A stretch of 64,000 nucleotides of DNA. Origin: Bacteriovoracaceae bacterium. GTDB lineage: Bacteria; Bdellovibrionota; Bacteriovoracia; Bacteriovoracales; Bacteriovoracaceae. Position numbers and translations under genes: made by a program. Position 1 is the first letter of the stretch; each line of letters begins with the position of its first letter. The notes beneath the pieces are model-generated. The model was not told the origin of the DNA. It worked only from the letters and a program-made list of their open reading frames with translations, and ran no database searches. The DNA lies in assembly GCA_023701435.1 (NCBI GenBank), contig JAMPXB010000020.1, positions 1-64,000 of the forward strand, in the 5' to 3' direction. Below, one piece after another: positions 35,628 through 43,792 of this stretch.

Positions 35628-36110
35628 ATGAAACTACAAGAACTTATTGATCAGACAGATTTAGGCATGACCGAAGCACAAGTTAAGGCCTTCTTTTTAG
35701 GGGTTTTATGTGCGGAAAAGCCAATGCCCTTCCCTAAGGCGATGGATGAGCTACTGGCGGAAACGCCCGAAGCCAAACAGTCCCTGGAACCAGCGCTGCT
35801 TAAAACTTGGGATGGTCTCAAGGCCGGTCTTAAGACCGAGCTGAAAAACATATTCCCGGTGGATGAAACTGATCTCTATACGTTCATGGAAATTTCCAAA
35901 GACCAGTTGGATTTCTTCCTCACGGCCTTGAGCCTCTCCGGCACCAATGCTGAATCATGCAAGAATGAAGATATGGCAGAATTAATCGAAGAACTCGAAG
36001 AAACAGTCGCCGAGATGGATGATTTTCTGGCCGAAGAAGATGCTGACAATGGCGAAGAGTTCAAAGAATCTTTACTCGCTACTTGGACAGAGTTCGTTTC
36101 AAGCAATTAA
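35628..36110 (+). CDS. Acidic protein of unknown function
   Basis: 160 residues, helical and very acidic toward the end (DMAELIEELEETVAEMDDFL, then AEEDADNGEEF). There is no signal peptide. The start MKLQELIDQTDLGMTEAQVK looks like a small helical domain. TAATAAT lies 11 bases before the ATG and there is no ribosome-binding site. Its stop overlaps the end of the convergent queC by 12 bases. The family is not recognised. Confidence 0.75.
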   Translation: MKLQELIDQTDLGMTEAQVKAFFLGVLCAEKPMPFPKAMDELLAETPEAKQSLEPALLKTWDGLKAGLKTELKNIFPVDETDLYTFMEISKDQLDFFLTALSLSGTNAESCKNEDMAELIEELEETVAEMDDFLAEEDADNGEEFKESLLATWTEFVSSN

Positions 36111-36806
36111 ATTCAGAATTTTCTCTTTATAAGAATACTTCACTTCAGGGTGCTCAAGGCTAAAAATCTTGAGCCCGCTGTTTCGTAATTTGCAGGCCGG
36201 GCACTTCATGCAGCCTTCTTTCTCGATCCCTTCATAACAAGTGATGGTTGTTTCCAGAAGGTATTCTAATACACCTAACTTATAACCAAGCTCCATTGAT
36301 TCTTTCTTGTTAAGTTTCACCAAGGGAGTGCGGATCTCGAACTGTGGGTTGGCAAAATCCATGCGAAGAGCTGTTTGAATGATATCCATGTAGGCGCGAG
36401 AGCAATCACGGTAGCCAGAGTTCGCCTCTTCTAATTCCATCACACCCATGTAGATACAGTTGGCACCCAGGGAGTCGGCGTGAATGCCGGCGAGACGGGC
36501 CATCAAACCATTGCGGCCGACAACGAGAGTATTAGGCGCTTTGCCTTCTTGATGTTCAATTTTTTCTTTGTTACCGATGAGGGCCGATTCCGTAATTTGA
36601 GAAAGGCAGCTGAGATCCAGCTCCACGTGATCCACTTTGAAGTGGCGTGAAATTTCAGTGGCGCGAGTGAGCTCAATCGAATGCCGCTGGTTATAAGTAA
36701 AGGAAAGCGAGAGCACGTTCTCGGCCCCGAAATCTTTCACCGCTAGAGCAAGACACAGACTTGAATCCATTCCACCAGAGTGGACAACAATGGCTTTCTT
36801 TTTCAT
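36099..36806 (-). CDS. queC: 7-cyano-7-deazaguanine synthase
   Basis: It makes preQ0, the precursor of the tRNA base queuosine, from carboxy-deazaguanine with ATP. The N-terminal PP-loop is VVHSGGMDSSLCLALA. NGLMARLAGIHADSLGAN and GVMELEEANSGYRDCS follow in the middle. The C-terminal zinc site is in CYEGIEKEGCMKCPACKLR. I start it at the ATG overlapping the galE stop (TAATG), which gives 235 residues and implies coupling to galE. No other queuosine gene is in the window. Confidence 0.94.
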   Translation of the reverse strand: MKKKAIVVHSGGMDSSLCLALAVKDFGAENVLSLSFTYNQRHSIELTRATEISRHFKVDHVELDLSCLSQITESALIGNKEKIEHQEGKAPNTLVVGRNGLMARLAGIHADSLGANCIYMGVMELEEANSGYRDCSRAYMDIIQTALRMDFANPQFEIRTPLVKLNKKESMELGYKLGVLEYLLETTITCYEGIEKEGCMKCPACKLRNSGLKIFSLEHPEVKYSYKEKILNLIA

Positions 36807-37780
36807 TAGTAAGGTCGCTTTTTTTCCCACTCGTAAGCAGATTTGATAATGAGATTGAGATCATCGTATTTGGGCTTCCAGCCGATGACACTTTGAATTC
36901 GGTCGGCCAGCGCAGTCAGACTGGCAGGATCTCCCGCGCGTCTTGGAGACTCATCAATTTTAATATTAACTCCAGTCACTTCCACCACTCGTGCCAGCAC
37001 TTCTTTCACACTGAAGCCGTGGCCATAACCACAGTTTAAGACTTCGGACTGACCACCCTTATCCAAATAGTTCAGGGCCTTCACGTGGGCATCTGCGAGA
37101 TCGGAAACATGAATATAATCACGCACGCATGTGCCATCCGGAGTGCAGTAATCAGAGCCAAAGACCTTCATCGATGGTCGTTTGCCTGTCGCCACTTCAC
37201 AGGCCACTTTAATTAAATGAGTGGCTTCCGGAAACGACTGTCCGATTTTTCCTTCGGAATCAGCGCCTGAGACGTTAAAGTAGCGAAGGGCCACATAGCG
37301 AAAATTGGAACTAGCAGAGAAGTCTTTAAGCATTTGTTCAGTCATAAGCTTTGACTGGCCATAAGGATTAATAGGAGCAAGCTCTGAATCTTCCCGGCAC
37401 ACTCCGTCCTTAGGCATTCCGTAAACGGCGGCAGTTGAAGAGAAAATAAATTTATGAACAGCATGCTTTTGGCAAAGAGAAAGCAGCGTATGAGAATTAA
37501 CCGTATTATTTTGATAGTACTTTAACGGCTGGGAAACACTTTCCGGAACGACGATACTTCCAGCAAAGTGAAGAGCAGCATCAAAGTGTTTGGCTGCAAA
37601 AAGAGCGTTCAGTTTCTCTTTGTCGCCAAGATCTCCCACCACTAAATCGCCATAGAGCACAGCTTCTCTGTGTCCAGTCGAGAGATTGTCATAGACTGTA
37701 ATATCGTGACCTTGAGTCCCGAGAGCTTTTACAACGTGTGAACCAATGTAGCCTGCGCCACCAGTAATTAAGATTTTCAT
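36806..37780 (-). CDS. galE: UDP-glucose 4-epimerase
   Basis: It interconverts UDP-glucose and UDP-galactose for envelope sugars. The NAD-binding start is ILITGGAGYIGSHVVKAL, then FAGSIVVPESVSQPLKYYQ. The catalytic S/T and YxxxK are seen in FSSTAAVYGMPKDG and INPYGQSKLMTEQML. RYFNVSGAD, CVRDYIHVSDLADAHVKAL and GYGHGFSVKEVL complete the family pattern. 324 residues is normal. It is upstream of and coupled to queC. Confidence 0.95.
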   Translation of the reverse strand: MKILITGGAGYIGSHVVKALGTQGHDITVYDNLSTGHREAVLYGDLVVGDLGDKEKLNALFAAKHFDAALHFAGSIVVPESVSQPLKYYQNNTVNSHTLLSLCQKHAVHKFIFSSTAAVYGMPKDGVCREDSELAPINPYGQSKLMTEQMLKDFSASSNFRYVALRYFNVSGADSEGKIGQSFPEATHLIKVACEVATGKRPSMKVFGSDYCTPDGTCVRDYIHVSDLADAHVKALNYLDKGGQSEVLNCGYGHGFSVKEVLARVVEVTGVNIKIDESPRRAGDPASLTALADRIQSVIGWKPKYDDLNLIIKSAYEWEKKRPY

Positions 37781-37805
37781 GTGCCCATTTTAAGACAATC
37801 AGGTC

Positions 37806-37811
37806 TATAAT
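37806..37811 (+). promoter_or_regulatory. -10 box of folA, predicting a leaderless mRNA
   Basis: A perfect TATAAT ends 6 bases before the folA ATG. There is no ribosome-binding site between them. The -35 is not clear (TGCCCA lies 18 bases upstream). Confidence 0.45.
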
Positions 37812-37817
37812 TAAACA

Positions 37818-38300
37818 ATGAATGTTAAGTTTGTTGCTATCGCTGCTCTAGGTAAAAACAAAGAAATCGGCCTAAACGGCGCCCTCCCCTGGAACATCCC
37901 GGAAGAGTACGACCATTTCAAGAAAACCATCAAGGGGCAGTATGTCCTGGTTGGCCGAAAAAACTTTGAACTCCATGGCGGAGATATCGAAGACGCCTTG
38001 CCCATCGTGCTCTCCAAGTCGGGCCATTCAAGTCCCAACGCTGTCACTTTCAGTGCCATGGATCAAGTGATCGAATACGCCGACGATATGGAAATTAAGA
38101 AAATCTACGTCATTGGCGGAGCTGAAATCTATAACCTGACTCTGCCCTACCTCTCCGAGTTTCTGTGCTCAGTAGTGGATTATGAGGGTCCGGCCGATAC
38201 GTATTTTCCGGAATACTTGTTCTACGAATGGGAAGTCGTAAATCAGGAAATCCATTCCAACTGGACTCTGTACCACTTCAAAAAGATCCCTGACTTTTAA
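37818..38300 (+). CDS. folA: Dihydrofolate reductase
   Basis: It reduces dihydrofolate to tetrahydrofolate with NADPH. 160 residues with the family start FVAIAALGKNKEIGLNGALP then WNIPEEYDHFKKTIKG, where the catalytic acidic residue is the E of PEEYDHF. YVLVGRKNFE and KIYVIGGAEIYNLTLPYL follow. It uses E rather than D at the active site, as many DHFRs do. It is divergent from galE with 37 bases between starts. The family 4 glycosyltransferase follows after 27 bases but has its own promoter. Confidence 0.93.
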   Translation: MNVKFVAIAALGKNKEIGLNGALPWNIPEEYDHFKKTIKGQYVLVGRKNFELHGGDIEDALPIVLSKSGHSSPNAVTFSAMDQVIEYADDMEIKKIYVIGGAEIYNLTLPYLSEFLCSVVDYEGPADTYFPEYLFYEWEVVNQEIHSNWTLYHFKKIPDF

Positions 38301-38318
38301 ACCTTAAATCTCTAGAAT
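38290..38318 (+). promoter_or_regulatory. Promoter of the family 4 glycosyltransferase gene
   Basis: CTGACT and TAGAAT are 17 bases apart; the -10 ends 9 bases before the ATG. There is no ribosome-binding site, so a leaderless or near-leaderless message is predicted. Confidence 0.45.
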
Positions 38319-38327
38319 AAGACCCAC

Positions 38328-39422
38328 ATGAATAATCCACAATCTAAGACAATTTGTTTTTTCAATTCCAATAAAGCATGGGGCGGCGGTGAGAAATGGC
38401 ACCTCACCACTTGCAAAGAATTTCAGCGTCGGGGATTCAAAACCATTCTCGCAACCAATGTCCATTCGCAGATTGCTATTAAAGGCATCCAGGAGAAACA
38501 AGATGTTTATCGTTTTCGCGTCGGCAATTTAAGTTTTCTCAATCCCATTAAAATTTTAGTGATGATGATGTTCTTCCGCATGCAGAAAGTTGATGCTGTG
38601 GTAATGAACCTTCCTTCTGATTTAAAACTCGCTGGCATCGCCGCCAAACTCGCCGGCGTAAAAAAGATCATCTACCGCCGCGGGATGCCTCACCCACTTC
38701 GCAACACCTGGCTAAACCGTTTTCTTTTCACCAAGATTCTCACTCACGTCATTGTTAACTCCAAAGAGATCGGCCGAAGCTTAAAGCAAGGCAATGAGAG
38801 CTGGTTCCCGGAAAATAAGATGGTCCTGATTTATAACGGCGTTGATACATCGAAGCCCATTGAGAAGAACCGCAAACTTTACGAAAAAGACGAAGCCGAA
38901 CTCATTATCGGCAATGCCGGACGCCTGACTGAACAGAAGGGCCAGAAATACTTGGTGGAGTTAGCTTCGCTTCTTAAAGCCGATGGTGTGAAGTTTAAGA
39001 TTTTAATTGCTGGCGAAGGCGAACTTCGTGGAGCGCTTCAGAAGATGATTGATGATGAAGGGCTTGCGAACGAAGTTAAGTTGCTTGGGCATGTGAGTGA
39101 TATGCCGGCGTTTTTTAATTCGCTGGATGTGTTTGTGTTTACGAGCTTGTATGAAGGGTCGGCCAATACGCTGATTGAGACGCTTCAGTATGGGGTGCCG
39201 ACGATTGCTTGGGATGTGAGTTCGAATCCGGAGATTATTGAGGATGGGGTTACGGGGGGGTTGGTAAAACCATTTGATGTGGAGGAATTATTCAAAAAAC
39301 TTAAGGTGATTACAGCTTCAAAAGAAAAGACTAAGACCATTATCGATCAGGGATCCATCAAAGTTGAAGAGCTATTCGATTCCCAAAGAAATCTTAAATT
39401 ATTGGAAAATATTGTTTTATAA
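38328..39422 (+). CDS. Glycosyltransferase family 4
   Basis: 364 residues, GT-B fold. The start is ICFFNSNKAWGGGEKWHLTT, with the glycine loop of the family. The donor-binding half carries IGNAGRLTEQKGQKYLVELA, ILIAGEGELRGALQKM, VKLLGHVSDMPAFFNSLDVF and YEGSANTLIETLQYGVPTIA (the E-x7-E region). Likely role: LPS or polysaccharide assembly, in keeping with the nearby LPS genes. Between about 39060 and 39260 the codon use changes sharply to G/T-rich wobble positions. Confidence 0.92.
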   Translation: MNNPQSKTICFFNSNKAWGGGEKWHLTTCKEFQRRGFKTILATNVHSQIAIKGIQEKQDVYRFRVGNLSFLNPIKILVMMMFFRMQKVDAVVMNLPSDLKLAGIAAKLAGVKKIIYRRGMPHPLRNTWLNRFLFTKILTHVIVNSKEIGRSLKQGNESWFPENKMVLIYNGVDTSKPIEKNRKLYEKDEAELIIGNAGRLTEQKGQKYLVELASLLKADGVKFKILIAGEGELRGALQKMIDDEGLANEVKLLGHVSDMPAFFNSLDVFVFTSLYEGSANTLIETLQYGVPTIAWDVSSNPEIIEDGVTGGLVKPFDVEELFKKLKVITASKEKTKTIIDQGSIKVEELFDSQRNLKLLENIVL

Positions 39423-39490
39423 GAGCTAATAAAGCCGGTTAGAGGCTGAGATTTATCAATTTTATAAGTTTAATTATATCATTTTTACAA

Positions 39491-39527
39491 ACACCTCAAA
39501 TATTTAGAACTGATGAGGTCTTTTATC
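39491..39527 (+). terminator. Possible terminator after the family 4 glycosyltransferase
   Basis: ACCTCA/TGAGGT form a 6-bp stem with a long AT loop, followed by CTTTTATCCTTT. It lies in an AT-rich gap of about 145 bases. Confidence 0.35.
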
Positions 39528-39568
39528 CTTTATAAGACTCTCCAATTAATTATTTATAAGGTGTATTC

Positions 39569-39706
39569 ATGAAAAGACTAAGTCCATTTTTAAGAAAAGC
39601 TATTTCTCTAATTCCTATTGGTTCTTCGTTCCTTTTATTAATCTTAATTAAAAGTGGCATCACACAAGTAGATCCAAATATCGTTGCTAAAACGACTCCA
39701 AAATAA
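39569..39706 (+). CDS. 45-residue hydrophobic peptide, first gene of the signalling operon
   Basis: AAGGTG lies 8 bases before the ATG. The product has a basic start (MKRLSPFLRK), a hydrophobic stretch (ISLIPIGSSFLLLILIKSGI) and a polar 15-residue tail (TQVDPNIVAKTTPK). It could be a single-pass membrane peptide or a signal precursor. The stop overlaps the ATG of the hydrolase gene (TAATG), which argues that it is really translated. No family is recognised. Confidence 0.65.
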   Translation: MKRLSPFLRKAISLIPIGSSFLLLILIKSGITQVDPNIVAKTTPK

Positions 39707-40449
39707 TGAACAGGACGATTGCAAACTTCAGGAATTATGTCTTTGAACTTATTCCGAACGAAGATAAAAACAGCGAAACTGCAATTTTGATGTTTCACGG
39801 CTTTCCTTCTGAGTCCCACAATGGAACAACACAAGAAAAGAACGTAGACCTATTAAAAGCATTGAGTAATGCTACAAAACTTGACTCCTACCTCCATCAC
39901 TACAATGGTCTGGGGGAAAACAAAGATGGCAACTTTAGTTTTAATGGCTCAATTCAAGATTCATTTGAATTGGCAAACTTACTTCTAGAAAAGTATTCAA
40001 AGCTGATTCTTGTTGCTCATAGCTGGGGAGGTGTCGTTGCGGTTAACTGCCTTAACAAGCTTCATTCGAAAATATCAAACATGATTTTGCTATCTCCTTT
40101 AAATGAACTACCAGACTCAACGACCCTGGAATTTGTATTAACAGAAATAACTAAAGATGTTCCATTCCTTTTGAAAAATAGATCTATTAGTGACTATATA
40201 AATGATTTTGATCAAATCAGGAATAATTTTAATCCAAGAGAACTAATTGGCAAAACGTTCTACAAAGGTGACGTACTAATTTTACAAGCAGAGCACGACA
40301 ATGAAGTTCCAAAAGAGAGTACAAATGAATTCATCAATCTATTCAATGGGAACTTAAGCTATGAGATCCTAGACACTGATCATAGTTTTACTAAGAACAG
40401 GGAACTCATGCTCAACAAGTGCATTTCCAACATCATTAAATATGTTTAA
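39706..40449 (+). CDS. Alpha/beta hydrolase
   Basis: 247 residues. The oxyanion region is ILMFHGFPSESHNG. The nucleophile elbow is LVAHSWGGVVAVN near residue 107, with the catalytic serine in HSWGG. A late acid is in QAEHDNEVP and a histidine in DTDHSF, giving a complete triad. There is no signal peptide, so it is cytoplasmic. Substrate unknown: an ester, thioester or acyl compound. It is coupled to the peptide gene upstream and overlaps the acyltransferase by 8 bases. The codon use is AT-rich compared with the flanks. Confidence 0.88.
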   Translation: MNRTIANFRNYVFELIPNEDKNSETAILMFHGFPSESHNGTTQEKNVDLLKALSNATKLDSYLHHYNGLGENKDGNFSFNGSIQDSFELANLLLEKYSKLILVAHSWGGVVAVNCLNKLHSKISNMILLSPLNELPDSTTLEFVLTEITKDVPFLLKNRSISDYINDFDQIRNNFNPRELIGKTFYKGDVLILQAEHDNEVPKESTNEFINLFNGNLSYEILDTDHSFTKNRELMLNKCISNIIKYV

Positions 40450-41089
40450 AAAATATTATCAACGCTTTAAATTTTTAAGACATGTCCAGTACAAGGGATC
40501 AAATTCATTTACCATTTTCGATAAGAGCGCTGAAATAAATATAAAAAAAGGAAGCCAAATAATTATTAATGGCGTTCTAAAAATTGGCGGATCTTTACCG
40601 GAGAGTATCGAAATACCGAGTTACAACAAGACCAGAATTGTAATGGAGGAAGATACAAAATTAGTTATTGAGGGTGATGTTTATATTGCATCGGGAACAT
40701 TTATTCATATCAAAAAAGGTGCAACTCTCAAGCTAAAAGGAAGAAACTTCATTGGGCACAATAATTTTTTAGTATGTTCCAAGGAAATATCACTAGGAAA
40801 GAACACAAGCACTAGCTGGAACGTTACTCTAATCGATCATGATGGGCACACTCTATATTTCAGCTCTGGGAAGCCCCTCAAAAAGATGATTCGGCCATTA
40901 ATAATTGAAGATAATGTAGGCATTCAAATGAATGTCACAATTCCTTCAGGCATTACTATTGGAAAAAACTCTCTAATCGGAGCAAATTCAGTTATCAGAG
41001 AAAATATCCCTAGTAATAGTCTTATATATCATCGAAATGAATTAAGGAGAAAAGATGGAATATCAGCAGGACTTCAGTTCTTCACCTGA
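40442..41089 (+). CDS. Left-handed beta-helix acyltransferase
   Basis: 215 residues. The second half is a hexapeptide-repeat acetyltransferase of the WcaF/maltose type (IEGDVYIASGTFIHIKKGA, IIEDNVGIQMNVTIPSGITI, GKNSLIGANSVIRENIPSNS). The usual catalytic H is seen in the LIDHDGHTL region. No transmembrane segment is seen. Such enzymes acetylate sugars or small molecules. It lies between the hydrolase and the kinase, with overlaps on both sides, so it serves the same task as they do. Confidence 0.88.
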   Translation: MFKKYYQRFKFLRHVQYKGSNSFTIFDKSAEINIKKGSQIIINGVLKIGGSLPESIEIPSYNKTRIVMEEDTKLVIEGDVYIASGTFIHIKKGATLKLKGRNFIGHNNFLVCSKEISLGKNTSTSWNVTLIDHDGHTLYFSSGKPLKKMIRPLIIEDNVGIQMNVTIPSGITIGKNSLIGANSVIRENIPSNSLIYHRNELRRKDGISAGLQFFT

Positions 41090-42263
41090 ATTAAAACATC
41101 CTTTTTTTGAGATACTATGCATAGGATTTATGGCTTTTGCCTGGGCTATATTTATACTTAGCACTTCCAATTATAAGCACGTGCACTGGTATGAATGGCT
41201 CTACTATTCTAGAATTAGTATGAGCCTATTAGGTATTCTTCTAGTTGCGCTAATTACAGTCAAAAAACTTTATAATCATAACATTGCTTCAACGTACCTT
41301 CTTCTATCCGTAGGAATCCAAGCATCCCATGGGTATTTTGAAGGTTCTCAAAGCGTAGATTTTTATAACTTTATCGGGATCGTTTTCCTTCTCTCCTGTA
41401 TTAGCTATAATGGAACATTAACTTTCTGGTTAAAAAGGTTTCTTCCTTTCTATCTAATATTTTTTATCACACCTTTGTTTTTTAAGAGCGAAGAGTTCTT
41501 TTTATCAACAGGGAAGTTCATAGACAGTTTTAGCCCTATGGTTGCCGGATTAATCATTGGAATAGCTATTCTTAAGATCACATCATCTAGATATCAGTTT
41601 ATTTTAAAATATCTTCAATCTAAAAATGAAGTTATTAAACTTGCTTATCAAGTTGCTCACGACATCAGATCACCTGTTTCAGCATTGAGGATTGCTTTAG
41701 AGGATATTAGATGTGATAAGGATGAAACAGAGCTAATTAAATTCTCCCTTAACCGTATTGAAGAAATTTCAAATAACCTTTTAGATAAATACAAAGAACC
41801 CAACCCAAAAAGAACAAATACATTTATTGATGAGATTAAATATTTAATTAATGAAAAGAAGTTAATTTACAATGAGTCTGTAAAATTCGATCTTGCACAC
41901 CATCCAAATTTTGAAACTCTCAAATTCTTCAAACCAAGTTCTGATTTGATGAGAGTTCTTTCAAATATATTGAACAACTCTATTGAAGCAATTGATGTTT
42001 CAGGACTGATTAAAATTCATTTTAATCTCGAAGGATCAGACTTTATTCTATCTATCAGTGACAATGGGAAAGGTATCCCGGAAGACGTTTTACAGAACTT
42101 CCGTGAAAAAACCTTTTCATTTAATAAGGCTTCTGGACATGGGTTAGGTCTTAACCACGCAAAAGATTTTATCACAAAAATCGGCGGATCTTTAAAAATT
42201 GACTCTATTACAGGCGTAGGGACAAGGATTAAATTGACGTTTCCTGGACATGCTTTTGAATAG
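41055..42263 (+). CDS. Multi-pass membrane sensor histidine kinase (CqsS/LqsS-like layout)
   Basis: 402 residues. About six transmembrane segments lie between residues 15 and 180 (FEILCIGFMAFAWAIFIL, MSLLGILLVALITV, FIGIVFLLSCISY, FYLIFFITPLFF, VAGLIIGIAILKI and one weaker). The HisKA domain has the phospho-histidine in YQVAHDIRSPVSALR near residue 202. The HATPase domain has NILNNSIEAID, DNGKGIPED and GHGLGLNHA. The all-membrane sensor with no large outside loop resembles quorum-sensing receptors CqsS/LqsS (family knowledge). TTAAGGAG before the ATG fixes the start inside the acyltransferase gene (35-base overlap). Confidence 0.9.
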   Translation: MEYQQDFSSSPELKHPFFEILCIGFMAFAWAIFILSTSNYKHVHWYEWLYYSRISMSLLGILLVALITVKKLYNHNIASTYLLLSVGIQASHGYFEGSQSVDFYNFIGIVFLLSCISYNGTLTFWLKRFLPFYLIFFITPLFFKSEEFFLSTGKFIDSFSPMVAGLIIGIAILKITSSRYQFILKYLQSKNEVIKLAYQVAHDIRSPVSALRIALEDIRCDKDETELIKFSLNRIEEISNNLLDKYKEPNPKRTNTFIDEIKYLINEKKLIYNESVKFDLAHHPNFETLKFFKPSSDLMRVLSNILNNSIEAIDVSGLIKIHFNLEGSDFILSISDNGKGIPEDVLQNFREKTFSFNKASGHGLGLNHAKDFITKIGGSLKIDSITGVGTRIKLTFPGHAFE

Positions 42264-42585
42264 CTTAAAAAAAATGTTTGTCTTAATAGATAATGATAAA
42301 TTAATGCATTTAAGTTGGAAGCTTAAAGCTGCCAAAACGGCCAATACTATCTCTTGCTATTATTCAGTTGATGAATTTATCAATGATAGTGCTAATTTAG
42401 ACGATATGAGTTTGATTATCTATATCGATTCCGATCTTGGGGAAGATACAAAGGGCGAAATTGAAGCTAAAAAACTTTCGGCGATTGGATTCAAAAACTT
42501 ATACATCACAACTGGTTATACTGACTTTAAAACTGAAGACTATCCTTGGATCAAAGGAGTAATTTCTAAACATCCACCCTTTTAG
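42250..42585 (+). CDS. Stand-alone receiver-like protein
   Basis: 111 residues. Beta-1 and the acidic pocket read FVLIDNDKLMHLSWKLKAA. The expected phospho-acceptor strand is LIIYIDSDLGEDTKG, with D in IDSDL. The distal T and K are in LYITTGYTD and IKGVISKHPPF. No output domain is present. It resembles receivers fused to CqsS-type kinases, here split off. It overlaps the kinase gene by 14 bases; an internal ATG at 42274 (MFVLID) is an alternative start. Confidence 0.75.
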   Translation: MLLNSLKKMFVLIDNDKLMHLSWKLKAAKTANTISCYYSVDEFINDSANLDDMSLIIYIDSDLGEDTKGEIEAKKLSAIGFKNLYITTGYTDFKTEDYPWIKGVISKHPPF

Positions 42586-42644
42586 AAGCTACCAAAATTC
42601 AAATTTAAAATCTAACCTTTGCACTCCCAAGCTGCAATTAAGAT

Positions 42645-43142
42645 TTAAAACACAATGTCTGACTGAAAAATAATAATCGATGCAATACTCCTCAACGCCT
42701 GGTAGTTTTTATCAACAAAATGACTATTCCCTATCACATCAAGATCATGCTTGTATCTCAACTCACCGTTCACCTCACCTGAAAAGAAAATAATTGGGGT
42801 AAAAAGAAAAAGCTTCCTCACTTCATTACCAAATTCGATACCAGTCATCGGTCGCATGTTGATATCAGAAATAATTAGGTCGAACTGCAATGTTTCTATA
42901 ATAGAAAGGGCTTCGGGACCACTGTTGGCCATTCTAATAATTCCCAAATCATCCAGGTACATTTCTAAGAATTCCGTTATTTCCAGCTGGTCATCTACAA
43001 CTAAAATTTGTGGTTTCTTGTTCATTAACTTAATTCCGAGAGGGCCATCTTCAATTTCTTTGATGTACTTATGACCTAATCGAACAGTGCTTTCGTTTAA
43101 AGTCTCATCCACTGAGTCCCTATTGGATTTATTATTTGGCAT
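42645..43142 (-). CDS. Response-regulator receiver protein without output domain
   Basis: 165 residues from the ATG at 43142, which has GGAG upstream. A 45-residue N-terminal extension precedes a receiver domain: ILVVDDQLEITEFLEMYL, LIISDINMRPMTGIEF (phospho-acceptor D), PIIFFSGEV and HFVDKNYQAL (K). It is complete at the key residues. It converges with the signalling operon, its end lying 60 bases from that of the receiver-like gene, and could be a second target of the same kinase. Confidence 0.88.
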   Translation of the reverse strand: MPNNKSNRDSVDETLNESTVRLGHKYIKEIEDGPLGIKLMNKKPQILVVDDQLEITEFLEMYLDDLGIIRMANSGPEALSIIETLQFDLIISDINMRPMTGIEFGNEVRKLFLFTPIIFFSGEVNGELRYKHDLDVIGNSHFVDKNYQALRSIASIIIFQSDIVF

Positions 43143-43271
43143 CTTATAATCTCCGTTTTTATACAACACACACAAAATCACATTTTGGTATACATCATGT
43201 AAAACCATGGCAAAATCAAGATACTGCCAATAAAATTAATCATTTAGAATTCTTAAAGTTGGGTACAAAAA

Positions 43272-43637
43272 ATGATGCCTCAAGATGAAGAGAACTATAT
43301 TCAGCAAATCTTCCACGCGCTCTTGGTGAAGCGTCTACCTACATGGGCGGATGCCACTAAGTTTGCTGATAAAAGCGGCGTGAATCTCAATACTCTTAAG
43401 ATGGCCTATTACAACGATGGACGAGTGGGGATTCAAGCCATGAACCAGATCGTTAAGCATCTACTCAGTCTCTCCCCTGATAAAGTCGCTTCGATCATCC
43501 ATGAAATTAATTCTCTGGCACCTGTAGCAGAATCTCAGAAAATCTGGAATTCAGTGGATGCCTCAGAAGATTCCAAGATCAGAATTGCCCGTTATGCGAA
43601 GGCTATTTCTGAAATTGATAAAGAATTGAAAAAATAA
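43272..43637 (+). CDS. Putative DNA-binding protein, degenerate helix-turn-helix
   Basis: 121 residues, all helical. WADATKFADKSGVNLNTLKM followed by AYYNDGRVGIQAMNQIVKHL reads like a degenerate Cro/C1-type helix-turn-helix, and the rest is an acidic and then basic tail. Two in-frame ATG codons open the gene (43272 and 43275) and no good ribosome-binding site separates them. It is divergent from the receiver gene, which suggests local regulation. Family uncertain. Confidence 0.6.
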   Translation: MMPQDEENYIQQIFHALLVKRLPTWADATKFADKSGVNLNTLKMAYYNDGRVGIQAMNQIVKHLLSLSPDKVASIIHEINSLAPVAESQKIWNSVDASEDSKIRIARYAKAISEIDKELKK

Positions 43638-43792
43638 CCTTCCCAAGTTCCGATTTTGGCTTAATCCTAAAGCCCCTTCCTCACCCGTTAAATGACCTTA
43701 AACTCAAAAATTTCAACGATTTAATAATATAAATTTTTCTTTAACAAATGCCGAAAAGTCCCCAAAGGACTTGAATGCACGTTGGTGGGATA

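Noticed and set aside
38304..38330. Shared transcript of folA and the family 4 glycosyltransferase
   Set aside because: A spaced CTGACT/TAGAAT promoter sits in the gap, so an independent start is more likely, although read-through is possible.
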